Source of the DNA: Sphingobacterium thalpophilum
GTDB lineage: Bacteria > Bacteroidota > Bacteroidia > Sphingobacteriales > Sphingobacteriaceae
NCBI RefSeq assembly: GCF_901482695.1
Contig: NZ_LR590484.1
Span: forward strand, 992,001 to 1,056,000
Direction of reading: 5' to 3'
Length of the DNA: 64,000 bases
The notes below the pieces were generated by a model that saw only the letters and a list, made by a program, of their open reading frames with translations, had not been told where the DNA came from and did not search any database. Below, in pieces: positions 34,218 through 43,493 of this stretch. Every line of letters starts with the position of its first letter. Position 1 is the first letter of the stretch. The position numbers and the translations under genes were made by a program.

Positions 34218-34308
34218 CATCAGGATTCCCCAACTTTGAAACAAATCACGATAACATGATCATCTAACAGATTGCTGCATTTGAATAGACACCCAGCATT
34301 ACTACACA

Positions 34309-34337
34309 AAAAAGCCCGATTTTTATACCGGGCTTTT
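34309..34337. terminator. Bidirectional terminator between the amidohydrolase gene and lipA
   Basis: The stem AAAAGCCCG/CGGGCTTTT has an 11-base internal region and A/T tracts on both sides, between convergent genes. Confidence 0.85.
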
Positions 34338-34383
34338 ATATTGGAAAGAGCGACTGACCTGATTCAGGCAAGCCGCAACCTAT

Positions 34384-35265
34384 TTATTGCATATCAAATA
34401 AATGTTTCTCCGCATGATAGGAAGAGCGAACCAGCGGTCCTGATTCGACGTATTTGAAGCCCATTTCCAGGCCAATCTTCTGATATTTTTCAAATTGCGC
34501 CGGCGTGATCCACTCAATTACGGGATGATGCGCTTTCGTGGGCTGTAGATATTGACCTAAAGTCAATATGTGCACCCCGACATTATATAAATCCTGCATC
34601 GCTTCAATAACGTCTTCTTCCGTTTCGCCCAAACCGAGCATAATGCCGGATTTGGTACGCAGACCTGCAGCCGAAATCCTTCTTAAACATTCCAACGAGC
34701 GGTCATATTTTGCCTGAATACGAACCTCTCTGGTCAAACGGCGAACAGTTTCCAGGTTGTGTGAGACAACTTCTGGGCGCACTGCAATGACCCGTTCCAG
34801 GTTCTCCCATTGTCCCTTGAAATCCGGCAACAGTGTTTCCAACGTGGTTCCGGGGCTTTCTCTACGAATAGCATGGATAGTCTCTGCCCAGATCGTAGAA
34901 CCGCCATCTTTTAAGTCGTCACGGTCCACTGAGGTGATTACACAGTGTTTTACCTGCATAAGCTTCACAGAATTGGCCACCCTATTGGGTTCATCCATGT
35001 CCACGGGCAAGGGGCGCCCCGTGGCTACTGCACAGAAAGAACAGGAGCGCGTACAGATATTGCCGAGGATCATAAAGGTTGCCGTTCCGGCTCCCCAACA
35101 CTCACCCATATTCGGACAATTGCCACTTTCACAAATAGTATGCAATTTGTGTTCATCTACAAGACTTCTCACATGTCTGTATTCTTTACCAACAGGCAAT
35201 TTGACGCGCAACCAATCAGGCTTGCGCTGTGTAGGAGTTGCCGGAATAACTGGAAGTTCAATCAT
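34384..35265 (-). CDS. lipA: Lipoyl synthase
   Basis: A 293-aa radical SAM enzyme that inserts two sulfur atoms into octanoyl groups on E2 and GcvH proteins. Both Fe-S clusters are readable: the auxiliary cluster Cys45, Cys50, Cys56 ([12 protein letters not shown]) with the C-terminal RSSYHAE serine motif, and the SAM cluster Cys71, Cys75, Cys78 (CTRSCSFC). The length is normal. A TAACTTTG box ends only 5 bases before the start codon, so the transcript may be leaderless. The partner lipB is not in the window. Confidence 0.96.
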   Translation of the reverse strand: MIELPVIPATPTQRKPDWLRVKLPVGKEYRHVRSLVDEHKLHTICESGNCPNMGECWGAGTATFMILGNICTRSCSFCAVATGRPLPVDMDEPNRVANSVKLMQVKHCVITSVDRDDLKDGGSTIWAETIHAIRRESPGTTLETLLPDFKGQWENLERVIAVRPEVVSHNLETVRRLTREVRIQAKYDRSLECLRRISAAGLRTKSGIMLGLGETEEDVIEAMQDLYNVGVHILTLGQYLQPTKAHHPVIEWITPAQFEKYQKIGLEMGFKYVESGPLVRSSYHAEKHLFDMQ

Positions 35266-35269
35266 ACAA

Positions 35270-35277
35270 CAAAGTTA
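35270..35277 (-). promoter_or_regulatory. -7 promoter box next to the lipA start codon
   Basis: TAACTTTG on the minus strand, the last base 5 positions before the ATG at 35265. The -33 side is weak. Confidence 0.55.
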
Positions 35278-35408
35278 AGGATTAAAAACGTAATTTCTAT
35301 TGGCCAATTTGTTGGTTTTATATCATAAAAACTTCCCCAATGCAGGCAGGAATAGAATAATGAAACAAAATTTAAGATATTTGTACTGATTATCATTAAT
35401 CTAAATAC

Positions 35409-37673
35409 ATGACTATGCGATTGAGCCGATCTTTGTTCATGGCACTGCTTGGAGCAGCATGCTTTTTGGGTGCGCAGGCACAAACTAACTTTGACATCAT
35501 TCCCAAACCTTCGAAAATAAGTTTGACCGCGGGCGTATATACCATTCCCGCCCACCTTTCTATGATCGTATCGGAAGATTTTCAGACAGCAGCCCAGTTG
35601 TTGTCCGAGCATCCCGCGATTCAAAGTCTGAGCCTGGAAACCCTCAAGAAAAATAAGAAAGTGCCCAAAGAGGGATTTCGAATCGTTAAGGCCGTCGATG
35701 CCGATAATTTAAATAAAAATGCATATTCTATACAGATCGATGAGAAGGGATTGCTGCTCAAAGCCTGGGATACCCCCCAGGTGATCAATGGCATTTATAC
35801 ACTAGTGCAGCTAGGTTATCTGCAGTCCGATCCGAGCCAGATTGCTTTTGCCACTATTGTTGATGAACCGCGTTTTTCCTACCGGGGACTTCATTTGGAT
35901 GTATCCCGTCATTTTATGCCACTCTCTTTCGTCAAAAAGTATATTGATGTCATGGCTATATATAAGTTTAATAACTTTCACTGGCATCTGACCGACGGAG
36001 CAGGATGGCGGCTGGAAATCAAAAAATATCCAGAGCTAACGCAGAGAGCCGCCTGGCGCACCCATACCCATTGGAAAGACTGGTGGAATAATGGACGCCG
36101 CTACGTCGACAAAGGAAGTCCGAATGCCAGCGGGGGGTATTATACACAGGAGGAAGCACGTGAACTGGTCGAATATGCTGCCCGCAAAGGCATCAATGTC
36201 ATTCCCGAAATAGAAATGCCGGGACATTCGGAAGAAGTGCTGGCCGTCTATCCCGAGCTTTCCTGCTCCGGAACACCATACAACCAAAGCGAATTCTGTA
36301 TTGGAAATGAAAAGACTTTTGAATTCCTTAAAAATGTGCTGGATGAAGTGCTAACGATATTTCCGTCCCAATATATTCACATCGGTGGTGATGAAGCAGA
36401 CAAAAAACACTGGAAAACCTGCCCTAAAGATCAAGCGCTTATGCAAAAAGAAGGTTTAAAATCGGTAGATGAGCTGCAGAGCTATGCTATTAAACAGATG
36501 GATCTGTATCTGCAATCAAAAGGCAGAAAACTTATAGGCTGGGATGAAATATTAGAAGGCGGACTGACCGAAGGCGCAACCGTCATGAGCTGGCGAGGAG
36601 AAGAGGGAGGCATCAAAGCAGCAAATGCTGGTCACGATGTCATTATGACTCCGGGCTCCCATCTTTATTTTGACTCCTATCAGACCGATCCAAGGACGCA
36701 GCCAGAAGCCATCGGAGGATATCTGACGCTAGACAAGGTGTATGCTTATGATCCAGTTCCCCAAGCCATACAGGGCGATAAGGTCAAGCATATTCTCGGT
36801 GCGCAAGCAAATATCTGGACAGAATATGTTCCCACGACAGAGCATGTTGAATATATGGTCTTTCCTCGCGCTTTGGCACTGTCCGAGGTAAACTGGACAA
36901 GTAAAAACGCAAAGAGCTGGGCTGATTTTCAGCGAAGGCTTCAGTCTCATTACAAGCTGATGCAGGAGCTAAACCTGAATTATTACCGTCCTTCGTATAA
37001 TGTAGCCTACAGCGCATCATACAACGCCAACAAGAATAACAGCAGAGTGACGCTGACGACCGAACAGTTAAAGACCGACCAGATCCGATATACGATCGAT
37101 GGAAGTGAGCCAACGATCCTGTCAACGCCCTATACCGGTCCATTTGAACTTAGTGCAACGGGACACATCAATGCCGCCTACTTTCAAGACTCCGTTAAAA
37201 TAGGCCCTACCTTGTCTTTTGATGTGGATATTCACCGTGCTATCGGTAAGAAAGTAATTTATAATTCCCCATGGTCGGGTTACCCTGCCCAAGAGGATTC
37301 GACACTTACCAATGGTATAAAGGGCGGGCTTTCGTATCATGACGGCCAATGGCAGGGTTTCACAAGTCCGGTGGATGTGGTCGTGGATATGGAAAGAAGG
37401 GAAGAAATCCATCAGGTCGCCATGACCTTTATGCAAATGATAGGTCCCGGTGTTTATATGCCCGGTGAAATGGAAGTTCTTCTATCGGACAATGGCCGAA
37501 CGTTCCGGAAGGTGGGCACCGTTCACAATGATATTCCCGACAATGATCCGAAATTAACTTTTAAAAGATTTGAGCTGAAACTAGACAAACCACAACAGGC
37601 CCGCTACATCAAAATCAAAGCAACCAATCCTAAAAAAGGGTATCTATTTACAGATGAAATTATCATTTATTAA
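35409..37673 (+). CDS. Beta-N-acetylhexosaminidase (GH20) with C-terminal F5/8-type domain
   Basis: A 754-aa exported exo-hexosaminidase that removes terminal GlcNAc or GalNAc. After a signal peptide (cleavage near AQAQ, residue 24) come the GH20b domain (about 27-145) and the GH20 barrel (about 150-510, starting RFSYRGLHLDVSRHFMP). The catalytic pair is Asp328-Glu329 in HIGGDEADKKHW; substrate assistance needs exactly this D-E. A chitobiase-like C-terminal repeat (YTIDGSEPTILSTPYTGPF) and an F5/8-type carbohydrate-binding domain (about 625-754) follow. ATG 35409 and ATG 35415 are both usable starts. It stands alone, without SusCD genes. Confidence 0.93.
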   Translation: MTMRLSRSLFMALLGAACFLGAQAQTNFDIIPKPSKISLTAGVYTIPAHLSMIVSEDFQTAAQLLSEHPAIQSLSLETLKKNKKVPKEGFRIVKAVDADNLNKNAYSIQIDEKGLLLKAWDTPQVINGIYTLVQLGYLQSDPSQIAFATIVDEPRFSYRGLHLDVSRHFMPLSFVKKYIDVMAIYKFNNFHWHLTDGAGWRLEIKKYPELTQRAAWRTHTHWKDWWNNGRRYVDKGSPNASGGYYTQEEARELVEYAARKGINVIPEIEMPGHSEEVLAVYPELSCSGTPYNQSEFCIGNEKTFEFLKNVLDEVLTIFPSQYIHIGGDEADKKHWKTCPKDQALMQKEGLKSVDELQSYAIKQMDLYLQSKGRKLIGWDEILEGGLTEGATVMSWRGEEGGIKAANAGHDVIMTPGSHLYFDSYQTDPRTQPEAIGGYLTLDKVYAYDPVPQAIQGDKVKHILGAQANIWTEYVPTTEHVEYMVFPRALALSEVNWTSKNAKSWADFQRRLQSHYKLMQELNLNYYRPSYNVAYSASYNANKNNSRVTLTTEQLKTDQIRYTIDGSEPTILSTPYTGPFELSATGHINAAYFQDSVKIGPTLSFDVDIHRAIGKKVIYNSPWSGYPAQEDSTLTNGIKGGLSYHDGQWQGFTSPVDVVVDMERREEIHQVAMTFMQMIGPGVYMPGEMEVLLSDNGRTFRKVGTVHNDIPDNDPKLTFKRFELKLDKPQQARYIKIKATNPKKGYLFTDEIIIY

Positions 37674-37695
37674 ATAGACAATATATTATGTCTCG

Positions 37696-37746
37696 ATAAT
37701 AGTTGGATGATGTCACTTACGTTTTCCAACTATTATTCGTTGCTTC
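37696..37746. repeat. Inverted repeat downstream of the GH20 gene
   Basis: A perfect 12-bp pair ATAATAGTTGGA/TCCAACTATTAT around a 27-base loop with no T-tract. It could be a weak terminator or mRNA-end structure; function is not clear. Confidence 0.4.
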
Positions 37747-37824
37747 ACGACCAGTTTTCCAATGTTCCGCGTTTATTTTTGAAATATTCTTAAAATAAAT
37801 ACTTAATTTTCAAAATTTAAAATG

Positions 37825-37832
37825 TAACTTTG
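37825..37832 (+). promoter_or_regulatory. -7 promoter box of carB
   Basis: TAACTTTG, about 100 bases before the carB start. The -33 element is weak. The leader begins with a CCGAC/GTCGG hairpin near 37837-37852. Confidence 0.55.
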
Positions 37833-37932
37833 CACTCCGACAAAGCAGTCGGAAAGACCCTTCCCCATGAGCTATTTTTGATTGTCTTTGCTCAGATCAC
37901 AATAGGAAATTTAATTTTTTGAACTAGATATA

Positions 37933-40752
37933 ATGCCAAGAAACACTTCCATTAAGTCGGTTTTAATCATCGGATCAGGTCCCATCGTTATCGGTCAGGC
38001 TTGTGAATTTGATTATTCTGGATCTCAAGCATCCCTTTCCTTGAAAGAAGAAGGTATTGAAGTATCCATCATCAACTCAAACCCTGCAACAATCATGACG
38101 GACAAAGTTGTTGCAGACAATGTCTACTTACTTCCATTAACTTGTGAGAGTATTGAAGAAGTATTGCAAAAACATAACATCGACGCTGTACTTCCTACAA
38201 TGGGTGGTCAGACGGCTCTGAACTTATGTATAGAAGCCTCCAACCGCGGTATCTGGGAAAAATACAATGTAAAGGTGATCGGTGTGGATGTCGCTGCCAT
38301 TGAAAAAACTGAAAACCGTGAAGAATTCCGTCAATTAATGGTTGATATCGGGGTGGGTGTCGCAAAATCCAAAATTGCGAACTCTTTCCTGGAGGGTAAA
38401 GAAGCTGCTCAAGAAATTGGTTACCCACTTGTGATCCGTCCATCGTATACATTAGCTGGTACAGGTGGCGGTTTCGTACACAGAAAAGAAGATTTTGATG
38501 CAGCCTTAAACAGAGGTTTACATGCTTCTCCTACACACGAGGTGTTAGTAGAGCAGGCAGTGCTGGGCTGGAAAGAGTTTGAGCTGGAGCTGCTTCGTGA
38601 CTCTAATGACAATGTCATCATCATCTGTACCATCGAAAACTTTGATCCAATGGGTATTCATACCGGTGACTCGATCACTGTGGCGCCCGGAATGACCTTA
38701 TCAGACAAATGTTATCAGGAAATGCGTAATCAGGCGATCCTGATGATGCGCTCCATAGGTAACTTTGCCGGTGGATGTAATGTGCAGTTCTCTGTCAATC
38801 CTGAGAATGAAGAGATCATCGCCATTGAGATCAACCCACGGGTATCGCGTTCATCGGCATTGGCATCAAAAGCAACAGGTTACCCTATTGCAAAAATTGC
38901 AGCGAAACTGGCAATTGGCTACAACCTCGATGAGCTGCAGAATCAGATTACCAAAACGACCTCAGCCTACTTTGAACCTACATTGGATTACGTTATTGTT
39001 AAGATCCCGCGTTTCAACTTCGATAAATTCAAAGGAGCAAACAAAGAATTGGGGCTTCAGATGAAAGCCGTAGGCGAAGTGATGGCAATCGGCCGTACCT
39101 TTATTGAGGCATTACAGAAGGCTTGTCAATCGCTGGAAACCGGCCGCGCTGGTTTAGGTGCTGATGGCCGTCAGTGGAGAAATCTTGATGAGATCATGGA
39201 TAGCTTGGAGCATCCGAGCGGCGACCGTCTATTCCATATCAAAGATGCCTTCGAATTAGGTGTTCCATTGGAATCCATCCGGAAGGCTACACGTATCGAT
39301 AAATGGTTCCTGGTTCAGATTCAGGAACTGGTACACCTTGAACAGGAATTGCGCCGTTACCAACTGAATAACATTCCCCGCGATTTTTTCATGACCTTAA
39401 AGCAAAAAGGTTATTCGGATGTACAGATTGCCTGGCTGTTAGGCAATGTGACAGAAGACCAAGTCTACGATCGTCGTAAGGAACTAGGCATCAACCGTGT
39501 TTATAAAATGGTAGACACTTGCGCGGCAGAATTCCCTGCACAGACGCCATATTATTACTCGACATTCGAAGAAGAAAACGAATCGATCTCTTCGGATAAA
39601 AAGAAAATCATCGTATTAGGATCCGGTCCTAACCGTATCGGCCAAGGCATCGAATTTGATTACTCTTGCGTTCACGGATTATTGGCCGCTAAGGAATGTG
39701 GTTACGAAGCGATCATGATCAACTGTAACCCAGAGACGGTATCTACAGATTTCAACATGGCAGATAAGTTATACTTTGAGCCTGTGTTCTGGGAGCATGT
39801 ACGGGAGATTATCGAGCTCGAAAAACCTGAAGGCGTCATCGTTCAGTTAGGAGGCCAGACTGCATTGAAAATGGCGGAACGCCTGGAGCAGCTTGGTGTA
39901 AAAATCATCGGCACAACTTTCAAGGACATGGACCTTGCGGAAGATCGTGGCCGTTTCTCAGATTTGTTGAAAGAACTGGATATACCTTATCCAAAATATG
40001 GAGTGGCAACCTCAGCAGAAGAAGCATTACAAGTTGCCAATGAAGTAGGATATCCTGTATTGGTTCGCCCTTCTTACGTATTAGGTGGGCAAGGCATGAG
40101 CATCGTCATCAACGACGAAGATCTCGAAAAAGCCGTTGTTAATTTGCTGAAGAATCTACCAGGAAACCATATTCTAATCGACCACTTCCTGGACCGTGCT
40201 GAAGAAGCTGAATCGGATTCTATCTGCGATGGTCAAGATGTACATATAATCGGTATGATGGAGCACATCGAGCCTGCTGGTATACACTCTGGAGACTCTT
40301 CGGCTGTGTTGCCTCCATTTGGTTTATCGCAAGCAGTACAGGACAAGATGGAAGAATATTCCATTAAGTTAGCGAAAGCGCTGAATGTACGTGGTCTATT
40401 GAATATTCAGTTTGCAGTCAAAGGTGAGAATGTTTACGTTATCGAAGCTAATCCCCGCGCATCCCGTACCGTACCTTTCATCGCAAAAGCATACGATGTT
40501 CCTTACATCAATATTGCTACGAAAGTCATGTTAGGAGCAAACAAATTGAGCGATTTCACTATCGAGCGCAAATTGAAAGGATATGCGATTAAAGAACCGG
40601 TATTCTCTTTCAGTAAGTTCCCTGAGGTCGACAAACAATTAGGTCCTGAAATGAAATCAACCGGTGAAGCAATCCGCTTTATCAAAGATCTTCAAGACCC
40701 ATATTTCAGAGAATTATACAATCAAAAATCGATGTTCTTAAATGCACAATAA
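37933..40752 (+). CDS. carB: Carbamoyl-phosphate synthase large subunit lacking the C-terminal MGS-like domain
   Basis: A 939-aa CarB, which makes carbamoyl phosphate from bicarbonate, ammonia and two ATP for arginine and pyrimidines. Both ATP-grasp halves are present: the first (GSGPIVIGQACEFDYSG, PTMGGQTALN, VEINPRVSRSSALASKATGYP-like) and the second (GSGPNRIGQGIEFDYSC, RPSYVLGGQGMS, EANPRASRTVPFIAKA). The oligomerisation region lies between them. It stops soon after GPEMKSTGEAI, where E. coli CarB continues for about 130 residues with the regulatory MGS-like domain that binds UMP and ornithine. A terminator follows at once, so the shortening is not a frameshift. carA is not adjacent. Confidence 0.95.
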   Translation: MPRNTSIKSVLIIGSGPIVIGQACEFDYSGSQASLSLKEEGIEVSIINSNPATIMTDKVVADNVYLLPLTCESIEEVLQKHNIDAVLPTMGGQTALNLCIEASNRGIWEKYNVKVIGVDVAAIEKTENREEFRQLMVDIGVGVAKSKIANSFLEGKEAAQEIGYPLVIRPSYTLAGTGGGFVHRKEDFDAALNRGLHASPTHEVLVEQAVLGWKEFELELLRDSNDNVIIICTIENFDPMGIHTGDSITVAPGMTLSDKCYQEMRNQAILMMRSIGNFAGGCNVQFSVNPENEEIIAIEINPRVSRSSALASKATGYPIAKIAAKLAIGYNLDELQNQITKTTSAYFEPTLDYVIVKIPRFNFDKFKGANKELGLQMKAVGEVMAIGRTFIEALQKACQSLETGRAGLGADGRQWRNLDEIMDSLEHPSGDRLFHIKDAFELGVPLESIRKATRIDKWFLVQIQELVHLEQELRRYQLNNIPRDFFMTLKQKGYSDVQIAWLLGNVTEDQVYDRRKELGINRVYKMVDTCAAEFPAQTPYYYSTFEEENESISSDKKKIIVLGSGPNRIGQGIEFDYSCVHGLLAAKECGYEAIMINCNPETVSTDFNMADKLYFEPVFWEHVREIIELEKPEGVIVQLGGQTALKMAERLEQLGVKIIGTTFKDMDLAEDRGRFSDLLKELDIPYPKYGVATSAEEALQVANEVGYPVLVRPSYVLGGQGMSIVINDEDLEKAVVNLLKNLPGNHILIDHFLDRAEEAESDSICDGQDVHIIGMMEHIEPAGIHSGDSSAVLPPFGLSQAVQDKMEEYSIKLAKALNVRGLLNIQFAVKGENVYVIEANPRASRTVPFIAKAYDVPYINIATKVMLGANKLSDFTIERKLKGYAIKEPVFSFSKFPEVDKQLGPEMKSTGEAIRFIKDLQDPYFRELYNQKSMFLNAQ

Positions 40753-40758
40753 AATATC

Positions 40759-40808
40759 GATATCAAATAGAAAAGGCTTGCAAATGCAAGCCTTTTCTAT
40801 TTGATATC
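40759..40808. terminator. Long shared terminator overlapping the 3' end of the FGE-type gene
   Basis: A perfect 24-bp inverted repeat (arms 40759-40782 and 40785-40808) with AAAAGGC/GCCTTTT in its upper part. It serves carB on + and contains the last codons and stop of the convergent gene on -. Confidence 0.85.
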
Positions 40809-41834
40809 TTTAACACAACGAAACCCGACGTTATTGGTAGGGCTATTGACCTCACCTTTGCCTCTGCTCCCGGCTTTATAACGTTCGCAATACTGATCAT
40901 TGCAAAGAAAAGATCCTCCCCGTTGTACACGTTTTTCAAGGTTTGGCTCCTGAGGATCATAAGAATTTTCAGGCCCTTTGGGGTTAGACAGCGCACTATG
41001 CTGATAATAGTCGGGCCTATAATAGTCCGAACACCATTCCCAGACATTTCCTTCCATGTCGTACAGTCCCAAAGTATTTGGCGGAAACGATTTGACCGGA
41101 GCCGTACCTTCATACCCGTCCTCCTTTGAATTATCGACAGGAAACTGTCCTTGATAGATATTTGCTTTCCACTTGCCATCTGGCTTTAATTCGCTGCCCC
41201 AGTAATAAACATTATCATTCGCATCCTGTCCGGAACGTGCCGCATATTCCCATTCGGCTTCTGTCGGCAGGCGCTTACCCGCCCATTTTGCATAGGCTTC
41301 CGCATCCTCGTAAGCAACCTGTACCACAGGATGATCCATTCTGTCCTTTATGGAGCTTTGAGGTCCTTCAGGATGCTGCCAGCTTGCACCAGGGATATAC
41401 TCCCACCACATCAGGTAGTTATTTAAGGAGCGGATTTCTTCCGGTTTGGAAAATACCGCAGATCCGGGAACAAGCATGCTGGGGTCTACGCCAGGGAAAT
41501 CTCCGGCGTCCAGTTCCCGTTCAGCGACGGTAATATACCCCGTTTCTTTTACAAACTGAGTAAATTGCGCATTCGTCACTTCATGCTCATCCATATAAAA
41601 GGATGATATTTCTACCGTATGCAAAGGCTTACTGTCCTCAAACCTAGAACTACCCATCAAAAAACGGCCACCTTTGACCAAGACCATTTTTCCATCGGTG
41701 CCAGCATCCTGCCTTGATAATTTCGATTTAATCATTCCTGCCCGTGTCGGTATACTCGCTCCGACGCAGCATGAAAGTGTATCAGGTGCCGGAAATAACG
41801 ACAGACAAGTAACCAGTGTCAGATTAAGTAGCAT
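40797..41834 (-). CDS. Formylglycine-generating enzyme (SUMF1/FGE-sulfatase) family protein
   Basis: A 345-aa protein with a full FGE-sulfatase domain from about residue 48 on (KMVLVKGGRFLMGSSRFEDSKPLHTV, DEHEVTNAQF, RLPTEAEWEYAAR, DMEGNVWEWCSDYY, NVGFRC). The two copper-binding cysteines of true FGEs are present as Cys311 and Cys316 in RGGSFLCNDQYCERYK, so it could oxidise a sulfatase cysteine to formylglycine. A hydrophobic N-terminus (MLLNLTLVTCLSLF) suggests export. No sulfatase gene is in the window. It begins 29 bases after the GH109-type gene on the same strand, so they form an operon. Confidence 0.88.
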   Translation of the reverse strand: MLLNLTLVTCLSLFPAPDTLSCCVGASIPTRAGMIKSKLSRQDAGTDGKMVLVKGGRFLMGSSRFEDSKPLHTVEISSFYMDEHEVTNAQFTQFVKETGYITVAERELDAGDFPGVDPSMLVPGSAVFSKPEEIRSLNNYLMWWEYIPGASWQHPEGPQSSIKDRMDHPVVQVAYEDAEAYAKWAGKRLPTEAEWEYAARSGQDANDNVYYWGSELKPDGKWKANIYQGQFPVDNSKEDGYEGTAPVKSFPPNTLGLYDMEGNVWEWCSDYYRPDYYQHSALSNPKGPENSYDPQEPNLEKRVQRGGSFLCNDQYCERYKAGSRGKGEVNSPTNNVGFRCVKDIK

Positions 41835-41863
41835 GATTAAAGATAAACATAAAGTCGGGACCT

Positions 41864-43270
41864 CTATACATCCAACTGAAGATTTTCCTTTTTTACGCTC
41901 TTAGAGCGGATAGGGGTATTTCCCCCGCCTCGCAGGGTAATATCAACAGGAGCATTATGTTTCCAAGCACCTTTTGTAAAATCCGGCACTGCAACAGTCT
42001 TGCAATTTCTCCCAACCGATTCAGCACTTAACGGGACGATACAGCTCCACGAAGCGGCATCATATACATCTTGATCTAAAGGTAGGCCATTCCGCAGGCA
42101 GTCGATCAACCGCCAGTCCATCATGAAATCCATTCCTCCATGTCCGCCCACCTGCTTTGCCTGTTCTCCGATATATTTCACCAATTCTGGTGTATATTTG
42201 TCATACAGTTCTTTTAGCTTTTCTGTTCCGATAAACTCGTGTCCAAAAGCGATATTCTCTGTTGGGTATTTTTGTGCAAATCCTTTTGTTCCACTTATGG
42301 TATGCAGCCTGGAATACGGTCTTGGCGAAGTGACATCATGCTGCAGCATAATCGTCTTGCCTTTTGCTGTACGGATAAGCGTGGTGTTCATATTGCCGCG
42401 ATACTTTTTGCCAACAAACTCCTGAAAAAAGGAGTCTTTACCCGCGAGCTCTTTTGCTTTTTCACCCATCATGAAATCGTTGGACGACATCGCCACTAAA
42501 TGGTCCATTTTGTCACCTCGATTGATATTTAGGCACTGTGCAACAGGACCTAGACCGTGAGTAGGATACAAGTTGCCATTTATTTTGATATTTTCCCGTA
42601 AGCGCCACATATTATCATAGCCATTCTTTGCAAAATTCAGGTCCAATAGATCATGGATATAAGCGCCTTCAGCATGAACCAGTTCGCCGAACAATCCCTG
42701 CCGAACCATGTTTAGGGTTAGCATTTCGAAAAAGTCATAACAGCAGTTCTCCAGCATCATACAATGCGTTCTTGTCGCTTCAGAGGTTTTGACGACTTCC
42801 CAACAGTCCTTTATCGATAAGGCGATCGGTACTTCACAGGCAACATGATTACCGGCTTTCATGGCAGCAATACTCATCGATGCGTGATAGGACCAAGGTG
42901 TACAAATATACACTAGATCCAATTGCTGCTCTTTCAACAGGGTCTTCCAACCATCCTCCCCGGAGTAGGAACGGGCAGTTTTTAAGCCTTTTGAAGTCAG
43001 TATTTTCTGTGCTTTCTCCACACGGTCGGCATGTTTATCACATAGCGCTACAATTTCACAGCCGGCAATATAGGACAGTCGTTCCACAGCGCCCGGACCA
43101 CGCATTCCTAACCCGATCACTGCAACTTTGACCTTATCAATCTTGGGCGCCGCGTAACCACACATATTGAATGCTTCCGATGCCGACTCTGCATGCACTA
43201 AAGTGGGAAGCGAAACTGCCAACGAAGATAATATACCCGCCTTTTTTAGAAAATCTCTTCTAGAATTCAT
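41864..43270 (-). CDS. Gfo/Idh/MocA family oxidoreductase, GH109 (alpha-N-acetylgalactosaminidase)-like
   Basis: A 468-aa Rossmann-fold protein with a Tat signal (Arg-Arg-Asp-Phe-Leu at residues 4-8) and NAD-binding AVIGLGMRGPG. Several stretches match my memory of GH109 enzymes: HCMMLENCCYDFFEM, LVHAEGAYIHDL, NGNLYPTHGLGPVAQCLNI, RGDKMDHLVAMSSN and GKTIMLQHDVTSPRPYSR. GH109 enzymes cleave terminal alpha-GalNAc through an NAD+-dependent oxidation-elimination mechanism; Tat export fits a protein folded with its cofactor. An operator-like palindrome lies 25 bases upstream, and the FGE-type gene follows as the second gene of the unit. The glycosidase assignment is strong on motifs but untested. 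Confidence 0.87.
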   Translation of the reverse strand: MNSRRDFLKKAGILSSLAVSLPTLVHAESASEAFNMCGYAAPKIDKVKVAVIGLGMRGPGAVERLSYIAGCEIVALCDKHADRVEKAQKILTSKGLKTARSYSGEDGWKTLLKEQQLDLVYICTPWSYHASMSIAAMKAGNHVACEVPIALSIKDCWEVVKTSEATRTHCMMLENCCYDFFEMLTLNMVRQGLFGELVHAEGAYIHDLLDLNFAKNGYDNMWRLRENIKINGNLYPTHGLGPVAQCLNINRGDKMDHLVAMSSNDFMMGEKAKELAGKDSFFQEFVGKKYRGNMNTTLIRTAKGKTIMLQHDVTSPRPYSRLHTISGTKGFAQKYPTENIAFGHEFIGTEKLKELYDKYTPELVKYIGEQAKQVGGHGGMDFMMDWRLIDCLRNGLPLDQDVYDAASWSCIVPLSAESVGRNCKTVAVPDFTKGAWKHNAPVDITLRGGGNTPIRSKSVKKENLQLDV

Positions 43271-43294
43271 AATTTAAAGTTCATGTAAATTTAA

Positions 43295-43312
43295 AGGGAC
43301 CAATTGGTCCCT
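43295..43312. promoter_or_regulatory. Operator-like perfect palindrome upstream of the GH109-type gene
   Basis: AGGGACCAATTGGTCCCT is an 18-base perfect palindrome 25-42 bases ahead of the start codon on the minus strand. No T-tract follows, so it is more likely a protein-binding site than a terminator. Confidence 0.5.
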
Positions 43313-43456
43313 CTAAAAAATCACCTATTTTAAAACAAACTAAACAGTCAATTCGAAAATCCTTGTGGATTTGGATTTATACTTGGTTCTAACAAAAGAA
43401 CTTAATCTCTATAACAATGATATAACACTTTTCTCAAAATAAAAAATCAAACTTGA

Positions 43457-43493
43457 AAGCAATCGTTTGCTTAATCTACACAAACGATTGCTT
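43457..43493. repeat. Inverted repeat with LacI-type half sites
   Basis: Perfect 13-bp arms AAGCAATCGTTTG and CAAACGATTGCTT around an 11-base loop. Each arm itself resembles a CG-centred LacI-family operator (GCAAtCGtTTGC type). Confidence 0.5.

Noticed and set aside
37837..37932. Riboswitch-like leader of carB
   Set aside because: Only a small CCGAC/GTCGG hairpin is seen; no known riboswitch core or terminator/antiterminator pair.
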